64,000 nucleotides of DNA from NCBI GenBank assembly GCA_964531675.1, contig CAZHFW010000020.1, positions 10,864-74,863 on the forward strand. Direction: 5' to 3'. The position numbers and the translations under genes were made by a program. Positions 9,310 to 19,313 of the stretch are shown piece by piece (positions within the stretch are counted from its first letter, which is position 1; the number at the start of each line of letters is the position of its first letter). The notes beneath the pieces were generated by a model that had not been told where the DNA came from, did no database searches, and saw only the letters and a program-made list of their open reading frames with translations. Origin of the DNA: CAZHFW01 sp964531675. Lineage in GTDB: Bacteria > Planctomycetota > Phycisphaerae > Phycisphaerales > UBA1924.

Positions 9310-10675
<1,366 letters not shown>

Positions 10676-10679
10676 GGTC

Positions 10680-11135
10680 TCACGACACTCCGGTCGAAAT
10701 CGCGTTTTCCGTCTGAGCGTCACGCAGCGTGCGCACCGCCCAGACCGTCTCACAGATCAGGCAGCACAGGCCTGCCAGCAGAAAGCACGCCCAGAACGTC
10801 CGTCCCTCGGGCTTGAAGGCCAGATAGCTGAACAGCCCCATCGTCAGGGCCGACAACATCCGCACCCCCGAACCCGCCAGAACCGCCATCCCGAGCCTCG
10901 ACGCCTGACGACCCGACACGAGCAGGACCGTCAACACGCCGAAGATCGTTCCCAGGGTCCAGACGATGCCCGCCTGAAGCCCCGGCAACACCCCTCCAAG
11001 GCCCCATCCCGCAAGGGATGCAACCCCCACGCCCGACAGAATCCCGAGCTTCACCCCCGTCAGCTTCATCGCCATCATCGGAATGACCCGGAAGGTCTGT
11101 CCTGCAGCGGAGCTTGGCTGATTCGGGTGCGACAT
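10680..11135 (-). CDS. Small membrane protein, probable AtpI-like accessory of ATP synthase
   Basis: 151 residues with four predicted membrane helices (about 20-40, 45-65, 80-105, 113-130) and a short polar tail. It is the first gene of the atp operon, ends 4 bases before atpB, and occupies the position of atpI (subunit I, an assembly or magnesium-uptake helper) in other bacteria. Sequence similarity to AtpI is not obvious by eye, so the call rests on position, size and topology. The ATG at 11135 is the first start that gives a plausible N-terminus; no strong ribosome site is seen. The promoter should lie in the 144 bases before the divergent atpZ-like gene. Confidence 0.6.
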   Translation of the reverse strand: MSHPNQPSSAAGQTFRVIPMMAMKLTGVKLGILSGVGVASLAGWGLGGVLPGLQAGIVWTLGTIFGVLTVLLVSGRQASRLGMAVLAGSGVRMLSALTMGLFSYLAFKPEGRTFWACFLLAGLCCLICETVWAVRTLRDAQTENAISTGVS

Positions 11136-11279
11136 TTCGGGGACGTGTTCGGGACGCGGAAAGGGGTCCAAGGATAGGCCGCACGACCCCGAACCGCCCA
11201 ATCCAGAAATCGCAATTGCCGCCTTCTGTTCCCCCTCCCTTCACCGGCACGCCCGCTCCGCCCCCGGTACGCTCTCCCC

Positions 11280-11573
11280 GTGGCGCACCCCACCCCTGAC
11301 GATCCCCGCACAGACGACTCCAAGGACCAGGTCACGCGGCTCAACAAGCCCGTCTCCACCTCGTCCAAGGAGACCGCCGCGATGGCCAAAGGCTGGTCCA
11401 TCGCCATGAACTTCGTCTACGGCGTCATCGGCATGGGTCTGCTGGGCTGGGCCCTTCAGACCTACGTCTGGAAGTCCACCGCGCCCTGGCTCCTGGTGAC
11501 CTTCCTGGGCCTGGGCCTGGTCGGCAGCTTCTACAAGTTCATCCGCGATGGCATGGCCGCGGCCAACGAGTGA
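11280..11573 (+). CDS. AtpZ/AtpI-family two-helix membrane protein
   Basis: 97 residues, GTG start. A polar N-terminal third is followed by two membrane helices (AMNFVYGVIGMGLLGWALQ and PWLLVTFLGLGLVGSFY) and a short tail FIRDGMAAAN. This is the pattern of the small AtpZ-type proteins (putative F0F1-ATPase Ca/Mg accessory family), usually the first gene of the atp operon. Here it is divergent from the operon, across a 144-base shared promoter region. AtpZ with AtpI has been linked to c-ring assembly or divalent cation transport in other bacteria; that function is carried over by family and context only. Confidence 0.68.
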   Translation: MAHPTPDDPRTDDSKDQVTRLNKPVSTSSKETAAMAKGWSIAMNFVYGVIGMGLLGWALQTYVWKSTAPWLLVTFLGLGLVGSFYKFIRDGMAAANE

Positions 11574-11631
11574 CCCCGGCCCGCCCCGCTCCCGGGCAGC
11601 AGCCTCGAAGACCCAACCGTCGAACGCCTGC

Positions 11632-14568
11632 TTACAGCAGCGCCTTGTGGGCGATCTCCGACGCGGTCTGCAGCGCTTCCTTGAGCTTGGAGAGGTCGGT
11701 CCCGCCGCCCTGCGCGGTGTCGGGCTTTCCGCCGCCCTTGCCCCCCACCACCGCCGCCGCCGCCCGGAGCCAGTCGCCCGCCTTCAGGCCCTTGGCGATC
11801 AGCCACTCCGGGACCGCCGCGGAAATCGCGACTTTCCCGTTCATCTCGTCCAGGCCGAAGATCATCACCGCCGAGCGCGGCATCTTGCTCTGGATGGCCT
11901 GCATCGCGCCGGCCATCGCCTCCTTGGAATCGCCCGTGTCGATCGTCGCGATGATCACCTGGTCATTGCGGTTCATCGCCGACTCCGCCAGGGCCCGCGC
12001 CTGACGCACCGCCTCGTCGCGCTTGCCGGCGCTGGCGAGCTTCTGGGCCGCCTTCACGCGGTCCTGGAGCTTCACGAGGCTGAGTCGGATCGCCGCCTTG
12101 CGATGCGCCGGAAGCGTCATCGCGTCCAGATCCGCGAGGATCGTGTTGGTCTCATCGCGAAGCTGCGCATCCGCGAGCAGGCCCGCCGCCTCCACGCGAC
12201 CCTCGAGCTGATCGGCCGCCCGATGCGCCGCTTCCGCGGGAACGCCCGAGATCGCCTGCACGCGGCGGACGCCCTTGGCGACCGCCTCTTCGCTCACGAT
12301 CGCGAACGCGCCCACGCCCTTGGTGCTCGGCAGATGCGTCCCGCCGCAGAACTCGACCGAGATCTCCTGCCACGCCGGGCTCCCGGGCGAATCCAGCAGA
12401 TCCGCGACGGGCTGCCCGATCGAAACCACGCGCACCGGGTCGGGGTACGCCTCACCAAACACCGCGCGCAGCGCGCTGATGTTCTTGGCGACATACAACG
12501 GCGCGGGCTCCGCGTACACCGTCAGGTCCTTGGCGATCTGGTCGCTCACGATCCGCTCGACCTGCGCAAGCTGCTCGGGCGCCACCGGCGCGTTGTTCGC
12601 AAAGTCGAAGCGCAGCCGCTCCGGGCCGACCAGCGAGCCCTTCTGATCGACATGGTCGCCCAGCACCTTGCGCAGCGCAAAGTTCAGGAGGTGCGTCGCG
12701 GTGTGGTTCGCGCTGGTGGGCTGGCGGTGCAAGTGGTCAACGTGCAGCTCCACCGTATCGCCGACGCGGACCTCACCCTTCACCACGCGCCCCACGTGCA
12801 GCGTGAACCCGCCGAACGTGCGCGTCGTCTCCACGCGGAACTCGCCGCCGCCCATCTTGTTGCCGAGCTTGGACTCGCCGATGACCTTCATCGCGCCGGT
12901 GTCGCCCACCTGGCCGCCCATCTCGGCGTAGAAGTTGGTCTTGTCCGTGAGGATGCCCACCACGCGGGGGGACGAGCTGGAAACCGCCTCGTCGAACCCG
13001 GGCCCGTGGAAGATCGCCTTGATCCGCGCCGAGATGTTCCGCACCGCGCCCGACTCGATGAGATCGAACTTGGCGGTATCCACCGTGGGCTCCACGCCCA
13101 TGCGGCGCAGCCGCGCCACCGCATCGCCATCGAGCTCGAGACTCTGGCTCTCGGTCTTGGCCCCGCCGGCGCGGGAGCGATCCTCCGCCTCCTTGCGAAG
13201 CTGGTCGTAGCGCTCCATGTCGACGCGCAGCCCGCGCTCGTCGGCCATCAGCGCCGTCAGGTCCACCGGGAAGCCGAAGGTGTCGTACAGCTTGAAGGCG
13301 TCCTCGCCCGAGATCTTGCCGGTCCCCGCCTTGGACGCCGCCGTCGCGACGTCGCCGAAGAGCTTGATCCCGCGATCGAGCGTGCGACCGAAGCTCTCTT
13401 CTTCCTCGCGGATGATGTCCGCGACCTTGGTCGGATCCTTGCGAAGCTCGGGGAAGAACTCGCCCATGGTGTTCACCACCGTGGGGACGAGCATCGAGAA
13501 GAAGCCCGTCTTGGCGTTGAGCATCTGCCGCCCGTAGCGCACGCCGCGACGCAGGATGCGGCGCAGCACGTACCCGCGCCCCACGTTGCTCGGGACCGCG
13601 CCGTCGGTGATCGCGAACGTCAGGCAGCGGATGTGGTCCGCGATCACGCGGTAGGCCATGTCCACGTTCCCCTCGTCCGCCGCGCCCAGTCGACCCATAT
13701 AGGGCCGTGCGCCCGTCAGCTTCTCGATCTCCGTGAACAAGGGCATGAACGCGTCGGTGTCGTAGTTCGAACGCACGCCCGCAAGGCACGAGACCAGACG
13801 CTCGAGCCCCATGCCCGTGTCGACGTGCTTGGACGGCAGCGGACGCAGCGGGCCCGACTCGCCCTCGCGAGCCGCGGGAAGACGCTCGTACTGGATGAAG
13901 ACGTTGTTCCAGATCTCCAGAACGTCGGGATCACCCTTGTTCACCAGGTTCGCCGCGTCGCGCCCGCCGATGCGATCAAAGTGGATCTCCGTGCAGGGCC
14001 CGCAAGGCCCGGTCTCGCCCATCTCCCAGAAGTTGTCCTTCATGTTCCCGGGAAGCACGCGGTTGGCGGGCAGATACGCGCGCCACAGGTCCCGCGTCTC
14101 GATGTCGGGCTCAAGGCCCATCTTCGGGTTGCCCTCGAAATAGGTCGTGTACAGCCGGTCCGGGCTCATGCCGTAGACGTTGGTGAGCAGGTCCCACGCC
14201 CACGCGATCGCTTCCTTCTTGAAGTAATCGCCAAACGACCAGTTCCCGAGCATCTCGAAGAACGTGTGGTGGTACGTGTCCTTGCCCACGTCCTCGAGAT
14301 CGTTGTGCTTGCCGCCGGCGCGGATGCACTTCTGGCTGTTCACCGCCCGCTTGAGCTTCCCGAGCTCGGTCGAGGGGTCGACCTGCCCCAGGAAGATGGG
14401 CTTGAACTGGTTCATCCCCGCATTGGTGAACAGCAGCGTCGGATCGTCCGCCGGCACCGAGGGCGACGATGGCCAGAACGTGTGCCCGGCCTTGGCCCGG
14501 AAGTACTCAATGAACGTCTTGCGGACCTGGGCGCTGCTGACAGGATGCGGCTTCTGGGAGGACGACAT
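11632..14568 (-). CDS. alaS: Alanyl-tRNA synthetase
   Basis: Cytosolic class II aminoacyl-tRNA synthetase charging tRNA-Ala. 978 residues, somewhat longer than the usual ~880. The catalytic core starts with VRKTFIEYFRAKAGH and contains PADDPTLLFTNAGMNQFKP, HHTFFEMLGNWSFGDYFKKE and GLERL. The editing domain has the zinc-type motifs NHTATHLL (about residue 618) and FCGGTHLPSTKGVG (about residue 738). The Gly-rich C-Ala domain closes the protein (VVGGKGGGKPDTAQGGG). The ATG at 14568 has GGAGAG 10 bases upstream; a longer frame to 14679 lacks family similarity. It converges with the atpZ-like gene and is divergent from sthA. Confidence 0.97.
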   Translation of the reverse strand: MSSSQKPHPVSSAQVRKTFIEYFRAKAGHTFWPSSPSVPADDPTLLFTNAGMNQFKPIFLGQVDPSTELGKLKRAVNSQKCIRAGGKHNDLEDVGKDTYHHTFFEMLGNWSFGDYFKKEAIAWAWDLLTNVYGMSPDRLYTTYFEGNPKMGLEPDIETRDLWRAYLPANRVLPGNMKDNFWEMGETGPCGPCTEIHFDRIGGRDAANLVNKGDPDVLEIWNNVFIQYERLPAAREGESGPLRPLPSKHVDTGMGLERLVSCLAGVRSNYDTDAFMPLFTEIEKLTGARPYMGRLGAADEGNVDMAYRVIADHIRCLTFAITDGAVPSNVGRGYVLRRILRRGVRYGRQMLNAKTGFFSMLVPTVVNTMGEFFPELRKDPTKVADIIREEEESFGRTLDRGIKLFGDVATAASKAGTGKISGEDAFKLYDTFGFPVDLTALMADERGLRVDMERYDQLRKEAEDRSRAGGAKTESQSLELDGDAVARLRRMGVEPTVDTAKFDLIESGAVRNISARIKAIFHGPGFDEAVSSSSPRVVGILTDKTNFYAEMGGQVGDTGAMKVIGESKLGNKMGGGEFRVETTRTFGGFTLHVGRVVKGEVRVGDTVELHVDHLHRQPTSANHTATHLLNFALRKVLGDHVDQKGSLVGPERLRFDFANNAPVAPEQLAQVERIVSDQIAKDLTVYAEPAPLYVAKNISALRAVFGEAYPDPVRVVSIGQPVADLLDSPGSPAWQEISVEFCGGTHLPSTKGVGAFAIVSEEAVAKGVRRVQAISGVPAEAAHRAADQLEGRVEAAGLLADAQLRDETNTILADLDAMTLPAHRKAAIRLSLVKLQDRVKAAQKLASAGKRDEAVRQARALAESAMNRNDQVIIATIDTGDSKEAMAGAMQAIQSKMPRSAVMIFGLDEMNGKVAISAAVPEWLIAKGLKAGDWLRAAAAVVGGKGGGKPDTAQGGGTDLSKLKEALQTASEIAHKALL

Positions 14569-14702
14569 GGCGCTGCAACTCTCCGGTTGAGACTCGGGTT
14601 CAAACCGGGCGATTCTAGCGGCATCCCTCCCGCTCCAAGCGGGATTCGTTCGGTTCGTTAAACTCCCCGCCATTCCCAAGCGATTACTCCCTAGGGCTTT
14701 CC

Positions 14703-16118
14703 ATGCGCACCTACGACCTCTGCGTCATCGGCTCCGGACCCGCCGGCCAACGCGCCGCCATCCAGGCCGCCAAGCTCGGCAAGCGCGTCTGCATCATCGA
14801 GCAGCGTCAGGTCGTGGGCGGGGCCGCCGTCAACACCGGAACCATCCCCTCCAAGGCTCTGCGTGAGGCCATCCTGCGCCTCCTCGGACGCTCGGCCCTT
14901 TCGCCCTCCCCCGAGGACATGTCCGCCGCCCGCGAACGCACCCTCACCGATCTCCGCGCCAGCTGCCAAAGCGTCATCGCCACCGAGATCGAGATCATCA
15001 ACCGTCAGCTCGCCTCCAACAGCATCGATCTGCTCTGTGGCAAGGGCGAGATCGTCGGCCCCAACCGCGTCGACCTCATCCGCGCCCACGGCCGCGAAGA
15101 GATCCAGGCCTCCTTCATCGCGATCGCCGTCGGCACCGCGCCCACCAAACCCTCCAATATCCCCTTCGACGCGACCAACATCATCACCTCCGATGAACTC
15201 CTGGCGCTCCCGGCCCTCCCCAAGTCCATGATCGTCGTCGGCGGCGGCGTCATCGGCACCGAATACGCCTCCATGCTCGCCGCCCTCGGCGTCAAGGTCA
15301 CCATCGTCGAAGGCCGCAACCGACTCCTCGACTTCGTCGATCAGGAAATCGCCGAGGCGCTCCAGTACCACCTCAGGCAGAACGGCATGACCCTGCGCCT
15401 GGGCGAAAAGGTCGTCTCCATCCGCCAGACCGAGCCTCTCCCCAACGCCAAGACCAACGACAACGTCATGGTCGAAGCGGTCCTCGAATCAGGCAAGAGC
15501 CTCCGCGCCGACGTGCTGCTGTATTGCGTCGGACGCCAGGGCGCCACCGACTCCTTGAACCTCAAAGCCGCGGGACTAAGCGTCGACAACCGAGGCCGCA
15601 TCCCCGTGGACGCCAACTTCCGCACCGCGGTCCCGACCATCTACGCGATCGGCGATGTGATCGGCTTCCCCGCGCTCGCCAGCACGAGCATGGAGCAGGG
15701 CCGCGTCGCCGCGTGCAACATGTTCGGGCAGCGCTGCGAGGGCGTCGGCGCGCTCTTGCCCTACGGCATCTACGCGATCCCGGAAATCTCCATGGTGGGC
15801 TGGACCGAAGAGCGTCTGACCGCCGAGGCGATCCCGTACGAGTCGGGCGTCGCCAACTACAAGGAGATCGCCCGCGCCCAGCTCATCGGCGATGAACAAG
15901 GCATGCTCAAGCTGCTCATCCACCAGGAGAGCCGCGCGATCCTGGGCGTCCACGCCCTGGGCACGGGCGCCACCGAGCTGATCCACATCGGGCAGGCCGC
16001 CATCGCGTTCAACGCCACCGTCGACTACTTCGTCAACGCGGTCTTCAACTACCCCACCCTCGCGGAGTGTTACAAGGTCGCAGCGTTCAACGGGCTCAAC
16101 AAGCTCCAGAACCTCTGA
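14703..16118 (+). CDS. sthA: Soluble (Si-specific) NAD(P) transhydrogenase
   Basis: FAD flavoprotein of the pyridine nucleotide-disulfide oxidoreductase family, passing hydride between NADPH and NAD+ without energy coupling. 471 residues. The N-terminal FAD motif is VIGSGPAGQRAA. The region that carries the redox disulfide in lipoamide dehydrogenases reads VNTGTIPSKALREA, without the Cys pair, which is characteristic of SthA. A second dinucleotide motif is VVGGGVIGTEYAS, and the FAD-closing motif is IYAIGDVIG. The C-terminal dimerisation domain has HALGTGATELIHIGQ. The lack of both cysteines separates it from dihydrolipoamide dehydrogenase. It stands alone, divergent from alaS. Confidence 0.9.
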   Translation: MRTYDLCVIGSGPAGQRAAIQAAKLGKRVCIIEQRQVVGGAAVNTGTIPSKALREAILRLLGRSALSPSPEDMSAARERTLTDLRASCQSVIATEIEIINRQLASNSIDLLCGKGEIVGPNRVDLIRAHGREEIQASFIAIAVGTAPTKPSNIPFDATNIITSDELLALPALPKSMIVVGGGVIGTEYASMLAALGVKVTIVEGRNRLLDFVDQEIAEALQYHLRQNGMTLRLGEKVVSIRQTEPLPNAKTNDNVMVEAVLESGKSLRADVLLYCVGRQGATDSLNLKAAGLSVDNRGRIPVDANFRTAVPTIYAIGDVIGFPALASTSMEQGRVAACNMFGQRCEGVGALLPYGIYAIPEISMVGWTEERLTAEAIPYESGVANYKEIARAQLIGDEQGMLKLLIHQESRAILGVHALGTGATELIHIGQAAIAFNATVDYFVNAVFNYPTLAECYKVAAFNGLNKLQNL

Positions 16119-16174
16119 TCCCGATCAGGGCTTCGGGCCGAACTCCTCCCGATCGACCGCGTAGACTTGCGGTG

Positions 16175-16588
16175 ATGTTCCTGCTCGGCGCCAACACCAC
16201 ACCCCAGGTCGATGTCCTCATCTCGCTGGGGATGATCGCCGCGGTGATCGGCGCCGCGGTCTACATCGTCCGCCGCCGCGAGGCCGGCCTCCGCCGCAAC
16301 CGCCAGTTCCACGAACAGGCCGCTGTGACCCACCGCGACCGCGAGAACAGCGCGTTCCAGCAGCACACCGAGCTCAACTCGCTCGCCGCCCAGAAGTTCA
16401 AGCGCGAGATCGAGCTGCTCGACGTCCAGCTCCAGCTCGCCAAGTTCGACCTTGGCATGCGCCACGACCACCGCGACTACCACGATCTGGTCATGGAGAA
16501 GGCCCGCCTCGAGATCGAGAGCCTCAAGCTCCACATCAAAGAGCAGCGCAAGCGCAACGACGACTTCGGATCCCCCGACGACCACTGA
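16175..16588 (+). CDS. Small single-pass membrane protein with coiled coil
   Basis: 137 residues of unknown function. One membrane helix (about 13-30, ISLGMIAAVIGAAVYIV) is followed by RRR and a long, highly charged helical region (about 35-125) rich in Glu, Lys, Arg and His that should form a coiled coil, ending in an acidic tail. The positive-inside rule puts the coil in the cytoplasm. The ATG at 16175 is chosen over a longer frame that would overlap the end of sthA. The 56-base gap to sthA would allow co-transcription. No recognised domain. Confidence 0.6.
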   Translation: MFLLGANTTPQVDVLISLGMIAAVIGAAVYIVRRREAGLRRNRQFHEQAAVTHRDRENSAFQQHTELNSLAAQKFKREIELLDVQLQLAKFDLGMRHDHRDYHDLVMEKARLEIESLKLHIKEQRKRNDDFGSPDDH

Positions 16589-16624
16589 GACGCGCCGCAC
16601 AGGCTTGCAGAGAACGTCGAATCC

Positions 16625-17461
16625 TCAGAGAACCTTCAGCGCCCGCGCCCGAACCTCATGCTCGAGGGTCGCGACCACCTGATCGAACGAGAGCGAACTC
16701 GTGTCCACCAGCACCGCGTCCACAGGCCGCACAAGCGGGCCATCAGCGCGGGAGGCGTCGCTGCGATCGCGCTCGACGATCTCGGTCTCCAGCGCCCGGC
16801 GTTCCTGGTCGGTGAACGAAACGCCCCGCTTGACCTCGAGCTCGCGGGCCCGCCGCGCCGCCCGAACCTCGGGTGAGGCGTCGAGGTAAAACTTCACCAA
16901 AGCGCCCGGGAAGACCACCGAGCCCTGATCGCGTCCCTCGGTCACGAGCCTGGGATGCTGGGCCCCGATGATGCGCTGCTTGGTCACCATGTGCTCGCGC
17001 AGGAGCTTGATCCCCGCGATGGGCGACACGACATTGGTCACGTCCGGATCACGGAGCCGCCGGTCGATGGGCTTGCCCCAGGCCAGAGGCGTGGGCGGAT
17101 CCGAGCGCCAGTCAAAGTGCAGGTCGGCCTGCCGAACGCGCTCCAGGAAAGCTTCAAGGTCGAGCTGCCCGACCGAGCCGTGCCAGAGGCCCGCGTCGAT
17201 CGCGATCGCCGCCGCCGCCCGGTACATCGCGCCGGTGTCGAGGAAGTCCAGTCCGAGTCGCTTGGCCAGCGCCCGCGCGACAGACGACTTCCCGGTCCCC
17301 GCGGGACCGTCGATCGTGACGATGATGGGAAGATTGCTCGGCAAGGCGATCGCAGGCGGCAGCGCGTCAACCAGAAGGATCTGGATCGGAGGAGACGATA
17401 CCACGCCCGTCGCCGGGTGGCTTCCCCTCTTCCGCTCGATCGTCGCCCCAGTGTCGGTCAT
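16625..17461 (-). CDS. cmk: Cytidylate kinase
   Basis: Phosphorylates CMP/dCMP with ATP in pyrimidine salvage, cytosolic. 278 residues. P-loop DGPAGTGKSSVARALA (about residue 51), then the family motif LDFLDTGAMYRAAA, and the lid region with EGRDQGSVVFPGALVKF and YLDASPEVRAARRARE. About 45 residues before the P-loop strand have no counterpart in typical Cmk; either a true extension or the real start is an internal GTG/TTG. The ATG at 17461 is kept because GGGGTGG precedes it. It follows the TIM-barrel gene by 33 bases on the same strand. Confidence 0.92.
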   Translation of the reverse strand: MTDTGATIERKRGSHPATGVVSSPPIQILLVDALPPAIALPSNLPIIVTIDGPAGTGKSSVARALAKRLGLDFLDTGAMYRAAAAIAIDAGLWHGSVGQLDLEAFLERVRQADLHFDWRSDPPTPLAWGKPIDRRLRDPDVTNVVSPIAGIKLLREHMVTKQRIIGAQHPRLVTEGRDQGSVVFPGALVKFYLDASPEVRAARRARELEVKRGVSFTDQERRALETEIVERDRSDASRADGPLVRPVDAVLVDTSSLSFDQVVATLEHEVRARALKVL

Positions 17462-17494
17462 CGTCCACCCCGAGCTGGTCGAAGTTGAATGGCC

Positions 17495-18574
17495 TTAGCC
17501 CGCGTCCGGCGCCTGCGCCAGCGCCGCCTGCAGCGCGTCCCGGCTGCGCTGCAAGCCGAGTGTAACGTCGCCATCACCCCGGTAGTCAACCGCCAATGGA
17601 CCGTCGTATCCGACCGAGGCGATCGCCGCGACCATCGCGCGAAGGTCGTAGCCCTCGTGCTTGGGTGCCCGGATCGGGGCGGGTTCGTCATCATCCTCGT
17701 CGCCCATGGCCAGATCGGCCTCAAGAGCGTCCAGGTCTTCCTCTTCCTCGTCCTCTTCGCCCTCGTCCTCTTCGGGCTCCTCGGGCTTGGCTTCCTCCGG
17801 CGCCGGCGTTCCCGCCTTGGCGCCAGGCTTTCCACCCGCCTTGGCTCCGGGCTGGGCCTTGAGGACCTTCTCGAGCAGCTCGTTGAGCTTGTTGCCAGGC
17901 ACCCGACCCGCGGGCGCCGGGGGCTCGTACTCCTCGTAGGTGTCCAGGAACTTGAGCGTGGAGGCGCACACCGCGGTCGCGTAAGGCGTGAGCCGGCGCA
18001 GATACGCCAACGGGTCGGCCGCCTTGGACGCGGTCTGGAAGTCGGGATACGTGCCGATGCGGAACCCGCCCACCCGCTTGATCAGATCCGTGATCCGATC
18101 CGGGGTCGACGTCAGGCCCGGTCCGGGCGCGAGCAGCACGCTCATGTCGAGCCGCTCCGCACGCTCCATGACCTTCTTGAGCCGGTCCACCACGACATCA
18201 AAGACCTTGGGATCGTCCGCGGCGGTCACGGTCATCGAGATCGCGCTGGCGCCCAAAAGCTGGCCCGCTTCGATCACGCGGCGTGCCCGGTCCGCGGCGG
18301 CGGCTGCATCGGTCTCGTTCCCGCCGAAGGGCTGGGGATTGACCTCGCTCAGGAGCAGCACCGCGGAGCCCGCCTTGTCGGCCCGCTCACGCAGCGACTC
18401 GATCCGGGAGCGATCCGCACCCGCCAAGAGGTCGGTGGTCAGCGCCAGCCCGTGCAGGTTCAGGGTCTGCCGCGCGAATGCGGGCAGATCCAAAATATCC
18501 ATCTTGGGCTTCTTCCCTTTTCCGGGAGGCAGAAGCCAAGCCCTCAGCGAACTGGCGGCGAGCGTCAGGAGCAT
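17495..18574 (-). CDS. TIM-barrel sugar isomerase/epimerase-like protein with acidic insertion
   Basis: 359 residues resembling the xylose isomerase-like TIM-barrel superfamily (AP endonuclease 2 / sugar phosphate isomerase-epimerase): HGLALTTDLLAG, a VIEAGQLLGASAISMTV helix-strand, and a final YDGPLAVDYRGDGD strand. Catalytic metal ligands are not clearly conserved, so enzymatic activity is uncertain. Between the penultimate and last barrel elements (coding near 17665-17850) is an insertion of about 60 residues, first Ala/Pro/Lys/Gly-rich, then a run of mostly Glu/Asp. The ATG at 18574 is selected as the first start after a region without family similarity. Upstream partner of cmk. Confidence 0.6.
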   Translation of the reverse strand: MLLTLAASSLRAWLLPPGKGKKPKMDILDLPAFARQTLNLHGLALTTDLLAGADRSRIESLRERADKAGSAVLLLSEVNPQPFGGNETDAAAAADRARRVIEAGQLLGASAISMTVTAADDPKVFDVVVDRLKKVMERAERLDMSVLLAPGPGLTSTPDRITDLIKRVGGFRIGTYPDFQTASKAADPLAYLRRLTPYATAVCASTLKFLDTYEEYEPPAPAGRVPGNKLNELLEKVLKAQPGAKAGGKPGAKAGTPAPEEAKPEEPEEDEGEEDEEEEDLDALEADLAMGDEDDDEPAPIRAPKHEGYDLRAMVAAIASVGYDGPLAVDYRGDGDVTLGLQRSRDALQAALAQAPDAG

Positions 18575-18850
18575 GCGGCCGGACTGTATCCGAACATCCG
18601 GCCCCAGCCAACAGCCCGGGCTGGAGCGAAACGCCACCCCGAGCGGGGGGCCAAAGGGGCGGTCGGGACCAGAGGCCACCAACCGCCCGGAGGGGTCAGA
18701 ACAGACCAACGGAGCGTACGCCCATCGTCGAACCCACACCCCTGAACCCGGAAGAGGGCTGCAAAGTTGCCGAACCCCACCATTCCGCTAGCATCCGGAA
18801 CCCGGCGGGCCGTGGCGCCCCCGGGACGCACCGCCCGATCAGGAGCGCCG

Positions 18851-19231
18851 ATGTCCGCACCCGCCGACCGTCTCTACTCCCAGTCTCATGAATGGCACAA
18901 GGTTGAGGGCGACACCCTGACCCTGGGCATCACCCAGTTCGCGGTCGACGCCCTCACCGACGTCACCTACGTCGAGATCAAGAAGCCCGGCACCAAGTTC
19001 AAGGCCGGCGAGTCCATCGGCGAGGTCGAGAGCGTGAAGACCACCTCCGACATCTACTGCGCCTGCGATGGCGAGATCATCGAAACCAACAAGGCCCTGG
19101 CCGACGACCCGAGCCTGCTCAACTCCGATCCCTTCGGCAAGGGCTGGCTCGCCAAGATCAAGATCACCAGCAAGGCCGGCCTTGATCAGCTCATGGACTC
19201 CAAGAAGTACGAAGCGGCCCACCCCCACTGA
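18851..19231 (+). CDS. gcvH: Glycine cleavage system H protein
   Basis: Lipoyl carrier of the glycine cleavage complex, shuttling the aminomethyl group between P and T proteins; cytosolic. 126 residues, the standard length. The lipoyl-lysine hairpin is GEVESVKTTSDIY, with the family motifs YSQSHEWHKVEGDTLTLGIT before it and NSDPFGKGWLAKIK after it. AGGAG lies 5 bases before the ATG. gcvT and gcvP are not in the window, so the complex is assembled from distant genes. The 276 bases upstream, shared with the divergent TIM-barrel gene, should hold both promoters. A palindromic terminator follows. Confidence 0.96.
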   Translation: MSAPADRLYSQSHEWHKVEGDTLTLGITQFAVDALTDVTYVEIKKPGTKFKAGESIGEVESVKTTSDIYCACDGEIIETNKALADDPSLLNSDPFGKGWLAKIKITSKAGLDQLMDSKKYEAAHPH

Positions 19232-19260
19232 CCGCGCCGCCAGATCGACGACACGAAAAG

Positions 19261-19290
19261 GCCCATGGGTCATTCCCATGGGCTTTCTTT
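19261..19290. terminator. Bidirectional intrinsic terminator between gcvH and the convergent gene
   Basis: Perfect 9-bp stem (GCCCATGGG / CCCATGGGC) with a 5-nt loop. The plus strand continues TTTCTTT, and the minus strand continues CTTTTC, so it can serve both converging genes. Confidence 0.85.
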
Positions 19291-19313
19291 GTGCGCACAT
19301 CGTTGGCCCAAGC

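Noticed and set aside
14590..14610. GGTTCAAACC-like tRNA T-arm motif upstream of alaS
   Set aside because: No acceptor or anticodon arms around it; not a tRNA. A T-box for alaS was also considered, but no specifier or antiterminator structure is visible.
11548..14661. Long open frame on the plus strand across alaS (about 1037 codons)
   Set aside because: It lies antisense to a complete alaS with clear family motifs; the translation is Arg/His/Leu/Asp-rich without domains. A typical shadow in GC-rich DNA.
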